This document shows positions 18,099-26,385 of a DNA stretch of 64,000 nt, in pieces. Under the pieces are notes generated by a model. That model was not told the DNA's origin. It saw only the letters and a list, made by a program, of their open reading frames with translations, and did not search any database. The position numbers were made by a program, and so were the translations under genes. Position 1 is the first letter of the stretch. Each line of letters opens with the position of its first letter. This DNA is from Falsiroseomonas frigidaquae (GTDB lineage: Bacteria; Pseudomonadota; Alphaproteobacteria; Acetobacterales; Acetobacteraceae), in contig NZ_JAAVTX010000005.1 in the NCBI RefSeq assembly GCF_012163145.1, positions 62,001-126,000 on the forward strand, written 5' to 3'.

Positions 18099-18545
18099 TC
18101 AGCCGAGCAGCCGGTAGAACACAAGCCCGCCAATCTCCGCCGTCGGCACCTGGCCGATCGCCCAGCGCGGCAGCGCATCGGCCGGGTGGTAATGCGTCGC
18201 GCCCCGCGCCGCATCCGGCAACGCGCCCGCCAGCGCCCGGGCGGCGATGCGGCGGCAGATGGCGAAGGCGGGGTCCTCCGCCAGGGAAGCGGCCAGCATG
18301 GCCGCGTGGCGCGGATTCTGCGGGTGCCAGCAGGCGAATTGGAAGGGCGCGCGGCAGATGCCGGCGACGTCACCGCCCAGGTGCTGCGGCCCGCCGGGCG
18401 TGCGGGCCAGGCGCAGGCGGTTCATCACCACCGCGGCCACACCCTCGATCCCGCGCACCGGGCGATGCCCGGCCTCGCCCCACAGGGTCCGCTCCAGCAC
18501 GCCGGCCGCGCTGCTGCGCGGTGGCAGGTCCAGCGCGGCGCTCAC
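18099..18545 (-). CDS. SleB-type cell wall hydrolase (phage endolysin)
   Basis: A 148-residue protein of the hydrolase-2/SleB family. The N-terminal catalytic-type stretch RTLWGEAGHRPVRGIEGVAAVVMNR carries the family Glu, followed by FQFACWHPQNPRH and the C-terminal ATHYHPADALPRWA. These enzymes cleave peptidoglycan and in phages act at lysis. The GTG start overlaps the stop of the holin-like gene (GTGA), a common lysis-cassette arrangement; an ATG 45 bases further upstream is less likely. No signal peptide is seen, so export would rely on the partner protein. Confidence 0.82.
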   Translation of the reverse strand: MSAALDLPPRSSAAGVLERTLWGEAGHRPVRGIEGVAAVVMNRLRLARTPGGPQHLGGDVAGICRAPFQFACWHPQNPRHAAMLAASLAEDPAFAICRRIAARALAGALPDAARGATHYHPADALPRWAIGQVPTAEIGGLVFYRLLG

Positions 18546-18946
18546 CGGCTGCTCTCGGCATCGGCGCGGGCACCGAAGCCCATCTTGCAATTCGGCATGG
18601 CCTGGCCGGCGATGGCGGTGGCCGTGGTGGCGGTGCGGCTCACCTCGTCCAGCTTCTCCTCGATCCGCAGCAATTGCAGGGACAGGCGCGAATCGAGGTC
18701 ACGGATCAGCGACAGCGGCACATAGGTCCGCGCCACCTCCAGCTTGAAGTCCACCAGCTCGTCGCGCGACGGGCCGGGATGCGGCACGGGGAACGCGACG
18801 GGGGGCGCGACGGTGGGCGCGACGGGGGGCGCTTCGGGCCGCGCCTGCAGCTCGCGCCGCAACATGTGCATCATCCAGAGCATCAGCGCGGCGAGCGGTG
18901 CATCCGCCAGCGCGGCCATGAGCTGGGGGGGGATCTCAGGGATCAT
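18542..18946 (-). CDS. Holin-like or lysis-accessory small membrane protein
   Basis: A 134-residue protein with one N-terminal hydrophobic segment (AALADAPLAALMLWMMHML), a Pro/Ala/Val repeat coded by a 12-bp period (VAPTVAPPVAFPVP), and a C-terminal amphipathic/coiled-coil part (LIRDLDSRLSLQLLRIEEKLDEV). A strong ribosome site (AAGGAG) precedes ATG at 18946. Its overlap with the endolysin gene suggests a holin or spanin-like role; sequence alone does not prove it. Confidence 0.65.
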   Translation of the reverse strand: MIPEIPPQLMAALADAPLAALMLWMMHMLRRELQARPEAPPVAPTVAPPVAFPVPHPGPSRDELVDFKLEVARTYVPLSLIRDLDSRLSLQLLRIEEKLDEVSRTATTATAIAGQAMPNCKMGFGARADAESSR

Positions 18947-19069
18947 CGGGATACTCCTTGAAGGGGGGCGGCGGCGGGACCACCCTGGGGGCGCCGCGGA
19001 TTCAGGAATGCGGCGCCCAACCCCGGCCGCCGCCATGGCCGACAGGAAGAAGCGACCGCTCAGCGAACA

Positions 19070-19291
19070 ATGTGGAACCAGCCCTATCTCGAGACCTGCT
19101 GCCGCTCCGCGCTGCACCGGCTGACACTGGTGGGCCAGCCGGGCCGCCCTGACGGGCTGAAAGACGGCCCCTGCCTGAACCGCCTGGCCGGCATGGGCCT
19201 GGCCCGGCAGCGCCCGGACGGGCGGTTCGAGGCAACGGAGGCGGGGCTGGCGCGCCACGCGACGGAGATCGCGCCGAGGAAGCGCGCCTGA
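19070..19291 (+). CDS. Small phage-associated protein, unknown function
   Basis: A 73-residue open frame (MWNQPYLETCCRSALHRL ...) on the strand opposite to the rest of the module, converging on the large terminase gene with a 1-base gap. The pattern CLNRLAGMGLARQRPDGRF, then EATEAGLARHATEI, looks like a small winged-helix half and reads like real protein, but no good ribosome site precedes the ATG. I do not recognise a family. Confidence 0.45.
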   Translation: MWNQPYLETCCRSALHRLTLVGQPGRPDGLKDGPCLNRLAGMGLARQRPDGRFEATEAGLARHATEIAPRKRA

Positions 19292-19292
19292 G

Positions 19293-20729
19293 CTAGACGC
19301 CCCTCCAGGGCAGGGTGGCCGGCCGCAGCGCCGGCGCGCCGGGCAGCCGCACCGGCTCCGCCAGCAGGCAGCCGGCGACCGCGTCCAGCGCATCGTCGTG
19401 CTGGCCCGGCATCTCCGGCCGCCACTCCGCCATCTCCCGCGCGAAGCGGGTGCGGAACACGTCCTCATGCGCCAGCAAACGGCGCCCGGCGAGCACCGGG
19501 TCCAGCGCCGCCAGGATGCGTTCCGCCTTGGCGCGGCGGCTGGTGGCTTCCAGCACGCTGCAATGGATGCCGATGCGGGTCATCTCCCGCTTCAGCAGGC
19601 CGGGCAGGAACTTGCCGATGCCGTTGGTCTCCACCCGCAGCACCGGCAGCAGCAATTCGCGCGCGACCTGCGCCACCGCGCGGCATTGCTGGGTTGCCGC
19701 GTCATCCTCGCCATCCGGATCGTGCAGCAGATAGGCCAGGCGGTGCAGGTAGTGCCGCCCTTCCGCATCGGCATAGGTGCAGGCCAGCACGCTGGCATCG
19801 CCCACGCCGGGCCGGCCGAAGGCCGGATCCCACCAGCCACCGCCGGAGACCATCTGCCGGCCCATCAGCGTCAGCACGCCGCGGCCATTCGCCTCGCGGT
19901 AGTCGGTATCCTCCGCGTAGCGCAGGATCAGGGCGGGATCGAGCCGCGCAGCCTCCTCCGCCACCGCCTCCAGCAGCATCTGGCGGCGAAAGGCGAGCGG
20001 GCCGACACGCTGGCGCAGGGCGTCGATGCCAGGCTGGGTGAAGCGTTCCGGCCAGGCGCTGGCGCCCTGTTCATCCAGCAGCGGCAGTACCAGGCGGCGG
20101 TAGCCGGAAAGGAAGGCGTCCGGCCCCTCGGCATACAGGCTCTCCGCGCAATGCGGCGTGCCGACGAACAGCACGCGGCCGCCGGGCACCAGCACGAACT
20201 CCGTCTCCGTCAGGCGTTCGCGCAATTCGGCGCGCTGCCCTGCGGAGCCGCAATTGCCGGCGACCTCCACATCGTCGCAGACGATCAGGTCTGCGCGCGC
20301 GCCGGTGATGTTGCCGCCGATGCCCGCAGCCAGCATCGAGGCATCGCGCAGCACCGCTTCCCGCGCCACGGTGAAGCGGTCCGACGCCCAGGATCCTTCG
20401 CCATGGTCCGGCAGCAGCGCGCCGCACAGCGGATGCCGGCCGAGGATTCGGCGCACCGTCGCAACCATGCGCGTGGCCAGTGCATGATCGGCCGCCACCA
20501 CCAGGATGCGGGTTTCCGGCGCGCGGTAGAGCTGCCAGGCGCAGTACAGCCCGACCAGCGTGGATTTGCCGCAGCCGCGGAAGGCCATCAGCAGCAGGCG
20601 CAGATCGCCCTGCTCGCCGCGATCCGACAGCCAGCGCAGCATGCGGCGATGCACCGCCGGCGTGCCTAGGCCGGCGAGGCGGTTCCAGATCCAGGCGAAT
20701 TCCAGCAGGTCGGCAGGACGTTCGGTCAT
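19293..20729 (-). CDS. terL: Phage terminase large subunit (T7 gp19-like)
   Basis: A 478-residue DNA-packaging motor. The ATPase half has a variant Walker A (LLMAFRGCGKSTLVG, residues about 46-60), Walker B (ADLIVCDDVEVAG) and the coupling region FVGTPH; the nuclease half has a first Asp region (GWWDPAFG), then the C-terminal QHDDALDAVAGCLL with paired acidic residues. Both catalytic centres look intact. It would cut and translocate DNA into proheads. Its ATG overlaps the small terminase stop (ATGA). The T7-maturase-B-like start (ADLLEFAWIWNRLAG) supports the chosen beginning. Confidence 0.9.
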   Translation of the reverse strand: MTERPADLLEFAWIWNRLAGLGTPAVHRRMLRWLSDRGEQGDLRLLLMAFRGCGKSTLVGLYCAWQLYRAPETRILVVAADHALATRMVATVRRILGRHPLCGALLPDHGEGSWASDRFTVAREAVLRDASMLAAGIGGNITGARADLIVCDDVEVAGNCGSAGQRAELRERLTETEFVLVPGGRVLFVGTPHCAESLYAEGPDAFLSGYRRLVLPLLDEQGASAWPERFTQPGIDALRQRVGPLAFRRQMLLEAVAEEAARLDPALILRYAEDTDYREANGRGVLTLMGRQMVSGGGWWDPAFGRPGVGDASVLACTYADAEGRHYLHRLAYLLHDPDGEDDAATQQCRAVAQVARELLLPVLRVETNGIGKFLPGLLKREMTRIGIHCSVLEATSRRAKAERILAALDPVLAGRRLLAHEDVFRTRFAREMAEWRPEMPGQHDDALDAVAGCLLAEPVRLPGAPALRPATLPWRGV

Positions 20730-21031
20730 ACATCCCCTTCCTTCGCCATCTGCGCCCGCATCGCCGCCAGCAGGTGGTCCTCATCCGGTGCCGCATCGGC
20801 TGGCTTCGCGGCATCGCCAGAGGTCATCGCCGCCAGCTCCGCCATATGCGCCAGCGCCGAGCGGGCGGCGGCCTGGTGCGCGGCGAAGGCCTTGGGGTCC
20901 GGCGGCACCTCGCCACGCGGCCAGGAGGCGACGAACTCGGCATAGTCGCCGGCGACACGCTGCATCGCCGCCGCCAGGGCCTCCCGTGGCAGAGGCGAGG
21001 CGGTAGGCTTGCCCCGGCTGGGACGCTTCAT
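20726..21031 (-). CDS. Putative phage terminase small subunit
   Basis: A 101-residue, Ala-rich helical protein with a basic N-terminus (MKRPSRGKP) and no membrane segment. It sits directly before and overlaps the large terminase gene, and its own ATG overlaps the tail-spike stop, exactly where T7 gene 18 lies. Small terminases diverge quickly, so the call rests on position, size and charge rather than on motifs. Confidence 0.65.
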   Translation of the reverse strand: MKRPSRGKPTASPLPREALAAAMQRVAGDYAEFVASWPRGEVPPDPKAFAAHQAAARSALAHMAELAAMTSGDAAKPADAAPDEDHLLAAMRAQMAKEGDV

Positions 21032-23310
21032 GCCTTCACCACGCGCACGCGCACCGTGCCGGCATTCAGATCCAGCGCCGCGCCACTACGGTTCCAGGCG
21101 GTGACCGTCACCACATCCTGCGCGCCGATCTGCGCCAGGAACACGGCGCCGGAGGTGGCAAGCGAGAAGGCGGCCTGCACGAAATCACCGGGCCGGGCGC
21201 CGCTGACCGGCACGTTGACCTGCGCACTGGCCCCGGCCGTGATCGAGGCCGGGTCCCAGGCCTGCTCCGCGACGAGTTCCCGCACACCGATCGGCAGGTC
21301 CGGCAGCCCGTACATCACGGCCGGCGCGTGGCGCGGGTCGCAGTTCAGCCGCAGTGCGCGCAACTCGTAATCGGCGGAGATGCGCGCGACGCCGATCACG
21401 GCCGTCGCCACGGCCGGTGAGAGCCGCACCGCCTGCAGCCGCGAAAGCCCCGCATCGGTCATGTCCGCGGCGCCCTGCCACCAGCGCGCCGTCGGATTCC
21501 AGACCATCGACTGGCCGGACGCCAGCACCAGCGGGCCGAGGCTGTCGGTCAGCAGGTTGTTGGCGCCATCGAAGCACATCACCACCAGGCGCGGCGCATC
21601 GGCATCGACGCTGAGCGCGAAGTCGCGGCAGCTTCGCGCATCCACGATGAAGCCGAGGCCACGCCCGCCGGTCAGCATCACGCCGCGATTGGTCAGGGTG
21701 AAGGAATCCAGTGCCGGAAATACGAAGTCATGCAGCAGCGCCGGACTGCCGGCGACGTTGGAGGACAGACAGGCCAGCTTCTCGAACCCCGTCTCCGTCG
21801 AGTTCCAGCGGATCATGGCGGCGCGCAGCGATGGCACGCTCGCCACCTCCCGCGTCGCGGCGCGATGCGGCGCGGCCTGGTGCAGCGCCTCCACCACACC
21901 GCCGAGGCGGCTGGCGGAGGCGGCGTGGTCGATCTCCACCTGGTAGCCCTGGCTGGCCCAGGCCACTTCATAGACATGGTCCTGCGCCGCGCCGGTATGG
22001 CGGGCGACGAAGCCGCTGCAGCCTTCCATTCGCACGCCTCGTGCGATGATGGCGCGGCTGTTCACCTCGCACAGGAAGGGAATGCCGGAGATCGGCCTGC
22101 CTTCCGCGTTCAGCTCGAAATTCGGGCCGTTGAACAGATGCCGGTTGTGCGCGACATAGGCGCCAGGCGCCGCGGACAGCCGGATGCCAAAGCGGTCCTT
22201 GTCCACATGCACGGTGGAGCCCACGGCGAAGTGGCCGCCATGGTAGCGGATGGAGGTATTCCAGGCGCCGGCCGTCGCGGTGTGGATATCCAGCCCGATC
22301 CGGTTGTTGACGATGCGACCGAGCTCCAGCGTGGAATCCTCGAAGCCGCGGCCGTCGCCCAGGGTACGGATGCCGATGGTGAAACCCTCGACGCGCCGCA
22401 CCTCGATCAGCGATGCGTCGTGGTTGCGCAGCAGGATGCCGATCTCGGCTTCATCCTCCCACGCCCCCTGCGTCGCGCGCAGCACGGACAGGCCGCTATG
22501 CCGCTTGCTTGCGTTGCGCGCGGTGCCGCCATCGCCGATGGTCAGCGCAGGCTGCCCGGCGGGCCCGGCATAGACGATGCTGCCCAGCATGGTCAGCCCC
22601 GCCGCCGCACCGGGCAGGGTCAGCGGCTGGGTCGAGCGGAAGGTGCCCTCCCCGATCAGCAGCATCTTGCCGGACGCAGCGGCCGCATTCATCGCCGCCT
22701 GCAATGCCGGGCCATCTTCCGTCGCGCCATCGCCGGTCGCGCCGAAATCGCGCGCGCTGAGCTGTTCGGCCAGCTTGTCTTCCACCGTGTAGGGAACGGC
22801 ACCAGGAAACGGCGCGCCGATCAACGCTGAATCGCGCGGCAGCAGCACCAGGTTGCCGATGCCGTCGAAGCCCAGCATGCGGTTGGCACGCGCGGCGCGC
22901 AGCGGCAGGGTGAAGCTGCCGCCAACCTCGGCGGGGTCCTGGCGCAGGGTGGAGGAAAGGTCTTCCCGCTGTTCCTGCAACGTGGCGACGATGCGGTCCA
23001 GCTCATCATTCAGCGTGCGGGCACGCAGCACGCCATTGTCCTGGAAATCCGTGCTGCGCTCCACGCGGATGCGGCGGCGCAGCGTGACGGTGCTGCCGGA
23101 TGCGGGCGGCGTGGCGAGGATGACGCTGCCGCCCTCGCTGCTGCCGGCGCCGGTCACGCTGAAGCCGCCGGAAATCACCACGCCATCCAGGCGCAGCTCC
23201 ATCTCCGAGGTCTGGAAGATCGGGAAGGGATAGGTGAACGCAACGCGGCTGCCGTCGCCCAGATACTGGACGCGCGGCGCGACGTCGCCGATGCGGATAT
23301 GCTCGGCCAT
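21028..23310 (-). CDS. Phage tail spike/fibre with T7 gp17-like N-terminus and beta-helix body
   Basis: A 760-residue protein. Residues 1 to about 140 match the virion-attachment domain of T7-type tail fibres (VQYLGDGSRVAFTYPFPIF, LRRRIRVERSTDFQ, LNDELDRIVATLQEQ). From about residue 190 (LSARDFGATGDGATEDGPAL) a pectate-lyase-like right-handed beta-helix begins, as in tail spikes that bind or cut polysaccharide. The C-terminus is a jelly-roll-like part (VTVTAWNRSGAALDLNAGTV). It would recognise a surface glycan. Of two adjacent ATGs the second, at 23310, has the better spacing from GGAG. Confidence 0.88.
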   Translation of the reverse strand: MAEHIRIGDVAPRVQYLGDGSRVAFTYPFPIFQTSEMELRLDGVVISGGFSVTGAGSSEGGSVILATPPASGSTVTLRRRIRVERSTDFQDNGVLRARTLNDELDRIVATLQEQREDLSSTLRQDPAEVGGSFTLPLRAARANRMLGFDGIGNLVLLPRDSALIGAPFPGAVPYTVEDKLAEQLSARDFGATGDGATEDGPALQAAMNAAAASGKMLLIGEGTFRSTQPLTLPGAAAGLTMLGSIVYAGPAGQPALTIGDGGTARNASKRHSGLSVLRATQGAWEDEAEIGILLRNHDASLIEVRRVEGFTIGIRTLGDGRGFEDSTLELGRIVNNRIGLDIHTATAGAWNTSIRYHGGHFAVGSTVHVDKDRFGIRLSAAPGAYVAHNRHLFNGPNFELNAEGRPISGIPFLCEVNSRAIIARGVRMEGCSGFVARHTGAAQDHVYEVAWASQGYQVEIDHAASASRLGGVVEALHQAAPHRAATREVASVPSLRAAMIRWNSTETGFEKLACLSSNVAGSPALLHDFVFPALDSFTLTNRGVMLTGGRGLGFIVDARSCRDFALSVDADAPRLVVMCFDGANNLLTDSLGPLVLASGQSMVWNPTARWWQGAADMTDAGLSRLQAVRLSPAVATAVIGVARISADYELRALRLNCDPRHAPAVMYGLPDLPIGVRELVAEQAWDPASITAGASAQVNVPVSGARPGDFVQAAFSLATSGAVFLAQIGAQDVVTVTAWNRSGAALDLNAGTVRVRVVKA

Positions 23311-23340
23311 CATGGGCTCCGATGCTGTGGGGTGCTTGCT

Positions 23341-23781
23341 TCAATCGAGCAGGTTGCGCAGGGAACTGCCGAAGGTCGTGCCGGCGCGCAGGAAGCTGGT
23401 CAGCGAGCCGTCATTGTTCAGCAGGCTGCGTCGCCCCGCGGAAAGCCGGGCCGCGAAGATCTGGTCGCTATCCGCCTGCGCCGCCGCGGCTTCACGTTCG
23501 AGCCCCGTCGTCAGCGCGGCAGCGGAGCCCTCATCCGGAGAGATTCCGCCGGCCGCCAGGCGGGCACGGGTGGAGGCCAGCGTGCCGGCCAGCCGTGCCT
23601 CCCGCGCCCGCGCCTCGGCGGATTGCTGCAGCGCCGCCTGCTCGACGCGCGCGCGCTCCTGCTCACGCGCCGCAGTGGCCTGCGCCTTCGCATTGGCCGA
23701 TTGCGCCTGGCCCTGCTGGACGCTGCTGTAGATGGAAGCGCCCGCGCCGATGGCGGCCGCGATGGGTGCGAGTTGCGCCAT
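23341..23781 (-). CDS. Small internal virion protein (T7 gp14-like)
   Basis: A 146-residue, Ala-rich helical protein: an N-terminal hydrophobic start (LAPIAAAIGAGASIYSSVQQ), a long coiled-coil-like middle (AREQERARVEQAALQQSAEA), then RLAAGGISPDEGSAA, a pattern common in podovirus and siphovirus internal/adaptor proteins. Its place between tail tubular B and the tail spike equals T7 gene 14. Its ATG shares one base with the stop of the tail tubular B-like gene. It may form the ejection channel; this is inferred from position and composition. Confidence 0.65.
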   Translation of the reverse strand: MAQLAPIAAAIGAGASIYSSVQQGQAQSANAKAQATAAREQERARVEQAALQQSAEARAREARLAGTLASTRARLAAGGISPDEGSAAALTTGLEREAAAAQADSDQIFAARLSAGRRSLLNNDGSLTSFLRAGTTFGSSLRNLLD

Positions 23782-25661
23782 CAGTTGGAGATCCTCATGT
23801 CGGTGGTGACGGAAAGCAGTGTCAGCGGCAGCGGCGTCGCCCCCTCGATCCGCCACAGCGGCGCCATCGCGTCGCGCCGCCATCCCAGCGCACGCAGCGC
23901 GATGTCACCGGTGAAGGGCGCCGGCGCCGCATCCAGCAGCGCCGTGTCCAGCCGGCGGAACGGCACCGGCTGCACGCCGCGGCCGAGATCCACCTCCAGC
24001 GCCGGCGTCGCCAGCAGGCGGAAGGTGGCGGAGACCAGGCGCAGCGGCGCGGCGGCAGCGCCGCTGGCATTGCCGAGTGCCGGCGGCAGCGGCTCGATCA
24101 CATGCCGGAAGGGCAGGCCCGCCTGCACCGTGCTCGCCGGCAGATCGAGCGTGATGGCGCCGTCCAGCACCAGCGCCGCGGCGCCCGGCGCGCCATCGGT
24201 CAGCACGCCGACCTGCCGCGCCTCGAGATGTGCGAGGCCTGTCCAGCGGTCCTGCGGCGCAGCGCTGCTGCCGGACAGCGCCGCATCCAGCCCAGCCGCG
24301 TTGTCGAAGCGCTCCAGCCGGAAGCTGCCGAAGCGTTCCACCAAAGCGTAGACCCGGCCTTCGGTTTCGGCCACCGCGCGGAAGGCGCCCTCGGTTTCCT
24401 GCCGCGTCCAGGCGGTGACCTGTTCGGCGCGATACAGCGTCAGCGTGGCAATGCTGCCATCCGCCATCACCACATGCAGCAGCCGCGCCGTCTGGTCATA
24501 GGCCATGGAGACCGGGCCCTGCACCAGGTGCCGTGCCACCAGCGCCAGGTCGTTCGCCTGGTAGGCATCGGCGACGTCGGTATAGGCGAATTCATGCACG
24601 CCACGGCCAGACCGTGCGACGAACAGCGTCGCGCCATCCACATCCACCGGCGGCACCTGGCGATCCACCGCGGTGCCGATCCGCGTCTGGCGGTTCAGCT
24701 GGATGGAGGACGGCGTCAGCGGATCGCCCGTCACCATCCATTCGGCGCCGGATGTGAAGACCTGCAGGTGCCGCCCGGAGAACACCGCGCGGATCGCATT
24801 CACCTGGTCGGAGACCAGCGCGAACTCGATCGCCTCGTCATCCAGCCCGGTGCCGCCATCGAAATCGCCGAGGTCGCCTGTGCGCGACAGCCACAGCCGG
24901 TTCGGCGCATCGCGCGACCCGCCGAGCACCAGCCGGTCCTGGTGGAAGCAGGCGGAGACCGGCCAGCCGCGCACGCCGCTGAAGGCGGTCTCCTGCCAAT
25001 CCTGCGTCGCCAGCGTATCCTCCAGCGGCTCCTCCACCAGCGCAGTCGCGTTCTGCGGCCCTTCGACGGACAGGATAACCACGCGCTTGCCCTTCAGGCG
25101 GAAGCGGCTGGTGACATGACCGCCGCTGAAGACCGGCGCGGAACAGGTCAGCGCGACGGTGCCCGTGGTGGCGGAAGCGGACATCGCGACATCGCGCGTG
25201 AAATTGTGGAAGGCCTCCCGTACGAAGACGAAGGGCGTGATGGTCCAGGCGGTGTGGCTGCTGCGGGTCAGCCGCTGCGGCGGCATCTCCGGGTGGAACA
25301 GCAGCAGCGTGTCGGCGCTCTGCGTGAAGGCCAGTTGTGGCAGCATGACGGTGGACCACGGCGCCGGCAGGTTCGCGACCTCCGCATCGCCGAGGAACAC
25401 CTGCAGCCGGCCCTCGCTCAGCACCAGCAGATAGGTCTGTTCCGTATTGAACTCGAACGGCATCAGCCGCGCGGGGCCGGGCAGCGTGGCCACATGCACC
25501 AGCCCCGGCCGGCGGGCGACGCCGCCGGTCGGCTGGATGACGACATTCCGCAACTGCCGCGCACCATTCTCGAAGGCACGCAGATCGGCGCGGCCGTACA
25601 ATTCGGGGGCGAGCTCGCCGGCGGTGAAGGAGGATTTGATGCGGCGCGTGGCGATGGTCAT
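23781..25661 (-). CDS. Tail tubular protein B-like (T7 gp12-like nozzle)
   Basis: A 626-residue, beta-rich protein starting TRRIKSSFTAGELAPELYGR, the hallmark opening of phage nozzle/stabilisation proteins (SFxxGELSPxLYGRxD), then LRNVVIQPTGGVARRPGL, repeated beta-propeller-like segments (CFHQDRLVLGGSRDAPNRLW, LQVFTSGAEWMVTG) and the C-terminal DMRISN typical of the group. It would form the tail nozzle next to the portal-proximal ring of tail tubular A. A GAGGGG ribosome site precedes ATG at 25661, five bases from the previous stop. Confidence 0.85.
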   Translation of the reverse strand: MTIATRRIKSSFTAGELAPELYGRADLRAFENGARQLRNVVIQPTGGVARRPGLVHVATLPGPARLMPFEFNTEQTYLLVLSEGRLQVFLGDAEVANLPAPWSTVMLPQLAFTQSADTLLLFHPEMPPQRLTRSSHTAWTITPFVFVREAFHNFTRDVAMSASATTGTVALTCSAPVFSGGHVTSRFRLKGKRVVILSVEGPQNATALVEEPLEDTLATQDWQETAFSGVRGWPVSACFHQDRLVLGGSRDAPNRLWLSRTGDLGDFDGGTGLDDEAIEFALVSDQVNAIRAVFSGRHLQVFTSGAEWMVTGDPLTPSSIQLNRQTRIGTAVDRQVPPVDVDGATLFVARSGRGVHEFAYTDVADAYQANDLALVARHLVQGPVSMAYDQTARLLHVVMADGSIATLTLYRAEQVTAWTRQETEGAFRAVAETEGRVYALVERFGSFRLERFDNAAGLDAALSGSSAAPQDRWTGLAHLEARQVGVLTDGAPGAAALVLDGAITLDLPASTVQAGLPFRHVIEPLPPALGNASGAAAAPLRLVSATFRLLATPALEVDLGRGVQPVPFRRLDTALLDAAPAPFTGDIALRALGWRRDAMAPLWRIEGATPLPLTLLSVTTDMRISN

Positions 25662-25665
25662 GCGC

Positions 25666-26235
25666 TCATCCCCTCACATCGATCAGCGGGAAATGCTCGA
25701 TGGCGCGTGGCGTATCCTGCTGGCTGTCGATCAGCCGCGCACTGCGCATCTCGCCCTCCGCAAGGCGGAACAGCATCTCGGCACGGGATGCGCTGTCGGT
25801 GAGCGGCAGGCAGAACTCGGCGGCCAGGCGTGCGACCAGGGCCTGGGCGAAGAAGGGCGGGAAGGCGCTCTCGTCCGGGCGGAAGATGTAGGTCAGCGTC
25901 ACGCTGGTGGCATCGGCCTGCAGCTTGTCCTCATGCAGCCGGTACGGCATGCCGCCGCCACGCCCGCCACTGCCAGCCGACAAGGCGCGCAGGAAGCCGG
26001 TGGGAAGCTGGAAGGCATGCGCCATGTCGGCCGGCGGCGTGGCCGCAAGTCGTGGCAGGCTCGTCTGGCCGGTGGCGAAGGACCACGGGTGCGCCGAGAG
26101 CAGCGCATCGCGCGTGGACGCATAGAGATTCGCCGCTACCTCCGCTTCCGCGGTGCCCTCATCGAGCGAGGCGACGGGCTGCGCGCCGAGGCGCAGCAGG
26201 GCGCGCGAACAGAGCGCGACAGCGGTCAGGGCCAT
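25666..26235 (-). CDS. Tail tubular protein A-like (T7 gp11-like adaptor)
   Basis: A 189-residue protein with the tail-adaptor features ALTAVALCSRALLRLGAQPV, YASTRDALLSAHPWSFATG (the conserved HPWxFA block) and VARLAAEFCLPLT, TYIFRPDES. These adaptors form the ring between portal and nozzle in T7-like phages. The ATG has GGAAG upstream. Its neighbours, capsid upstream and nozzle downstream, match T7 gene order. Confidence 0.85.
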   Translation of the reverse strand: MALTAVALCSRALLRLGAQPVASLDEGTAEAEVAANLYASTRDALLSAHPWSFATGQTSLPRLAATPPADMAHAFQLPTGFLRALSAGSGGRGGGMPYRLHEDKLQADATSVTLTYIFRPDESAFPPFFAQALVARLAAEFCLPLTDSASRAEMLFRLAEGEMRSARLIDSQQDTPRAIEHFPLIDVRG

Positions 26236-26279
26236 GTGGGTTCTTCCGATCCGGGATGGTTGGTTTGCTGGCGAGGTCC

Positions 26280-26325
26280 CCCCTCACCCAACCCTCTCCC
26301 CCCAAACGGGGAGAGAGGGGCTTGG
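26280..26325. repeat. REP-like intergenic palindrome, possible terminator
   Basis: The block contains CTCTCCCC and GGGGAGAG as an 8-bp stem around a 6-base loop, within the context CCCTCACCCAACCCTCTCCC. Read on the minus strand this is the GAGAGGGTTGGGTGAGGG motif that recurs between genes of many proteobacteria. It lies between the capsid and tail-adaptor genes, where it could attenuate transcription of the tail genes. Its spread in the genome cannot be checked here. Confidence 0.65.
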
Positions 26326-26333
26326 CGGCGCGG

Positions 26334-26385
26334 ACTATTCCGCCGCGCGCATCCGCACGACTATTCCGCCGCGCGCATCCGCACG
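26334..26385. repeat. 26-bp tandem duplication at the capsid gene end
   Basis: Two perfect 26-bp copies (26334-26359 and 26360-26385), each beginning ACTATTCCGCCGCGCG. The right copy holds the final codons and stop (RMRAAE-stop) of the capsid gene; the left copy repeats the same bases just beyond the stop. The protein is not changed. Confidence 0.9.

Noticed and set aside
19035-19124. Alternative small frame MADRKKRPLSEQ overlapping the 73-residue gene
   Set aside because: It is short, has no family features after a dozen residues and competes with a better frame.
26236-26360. Transposon scar suggested by the capsid-end duplication and palindrome
   Set aside because: No inverted terminal repeats or transposase remnant are present; tandem slippage explains the copies.
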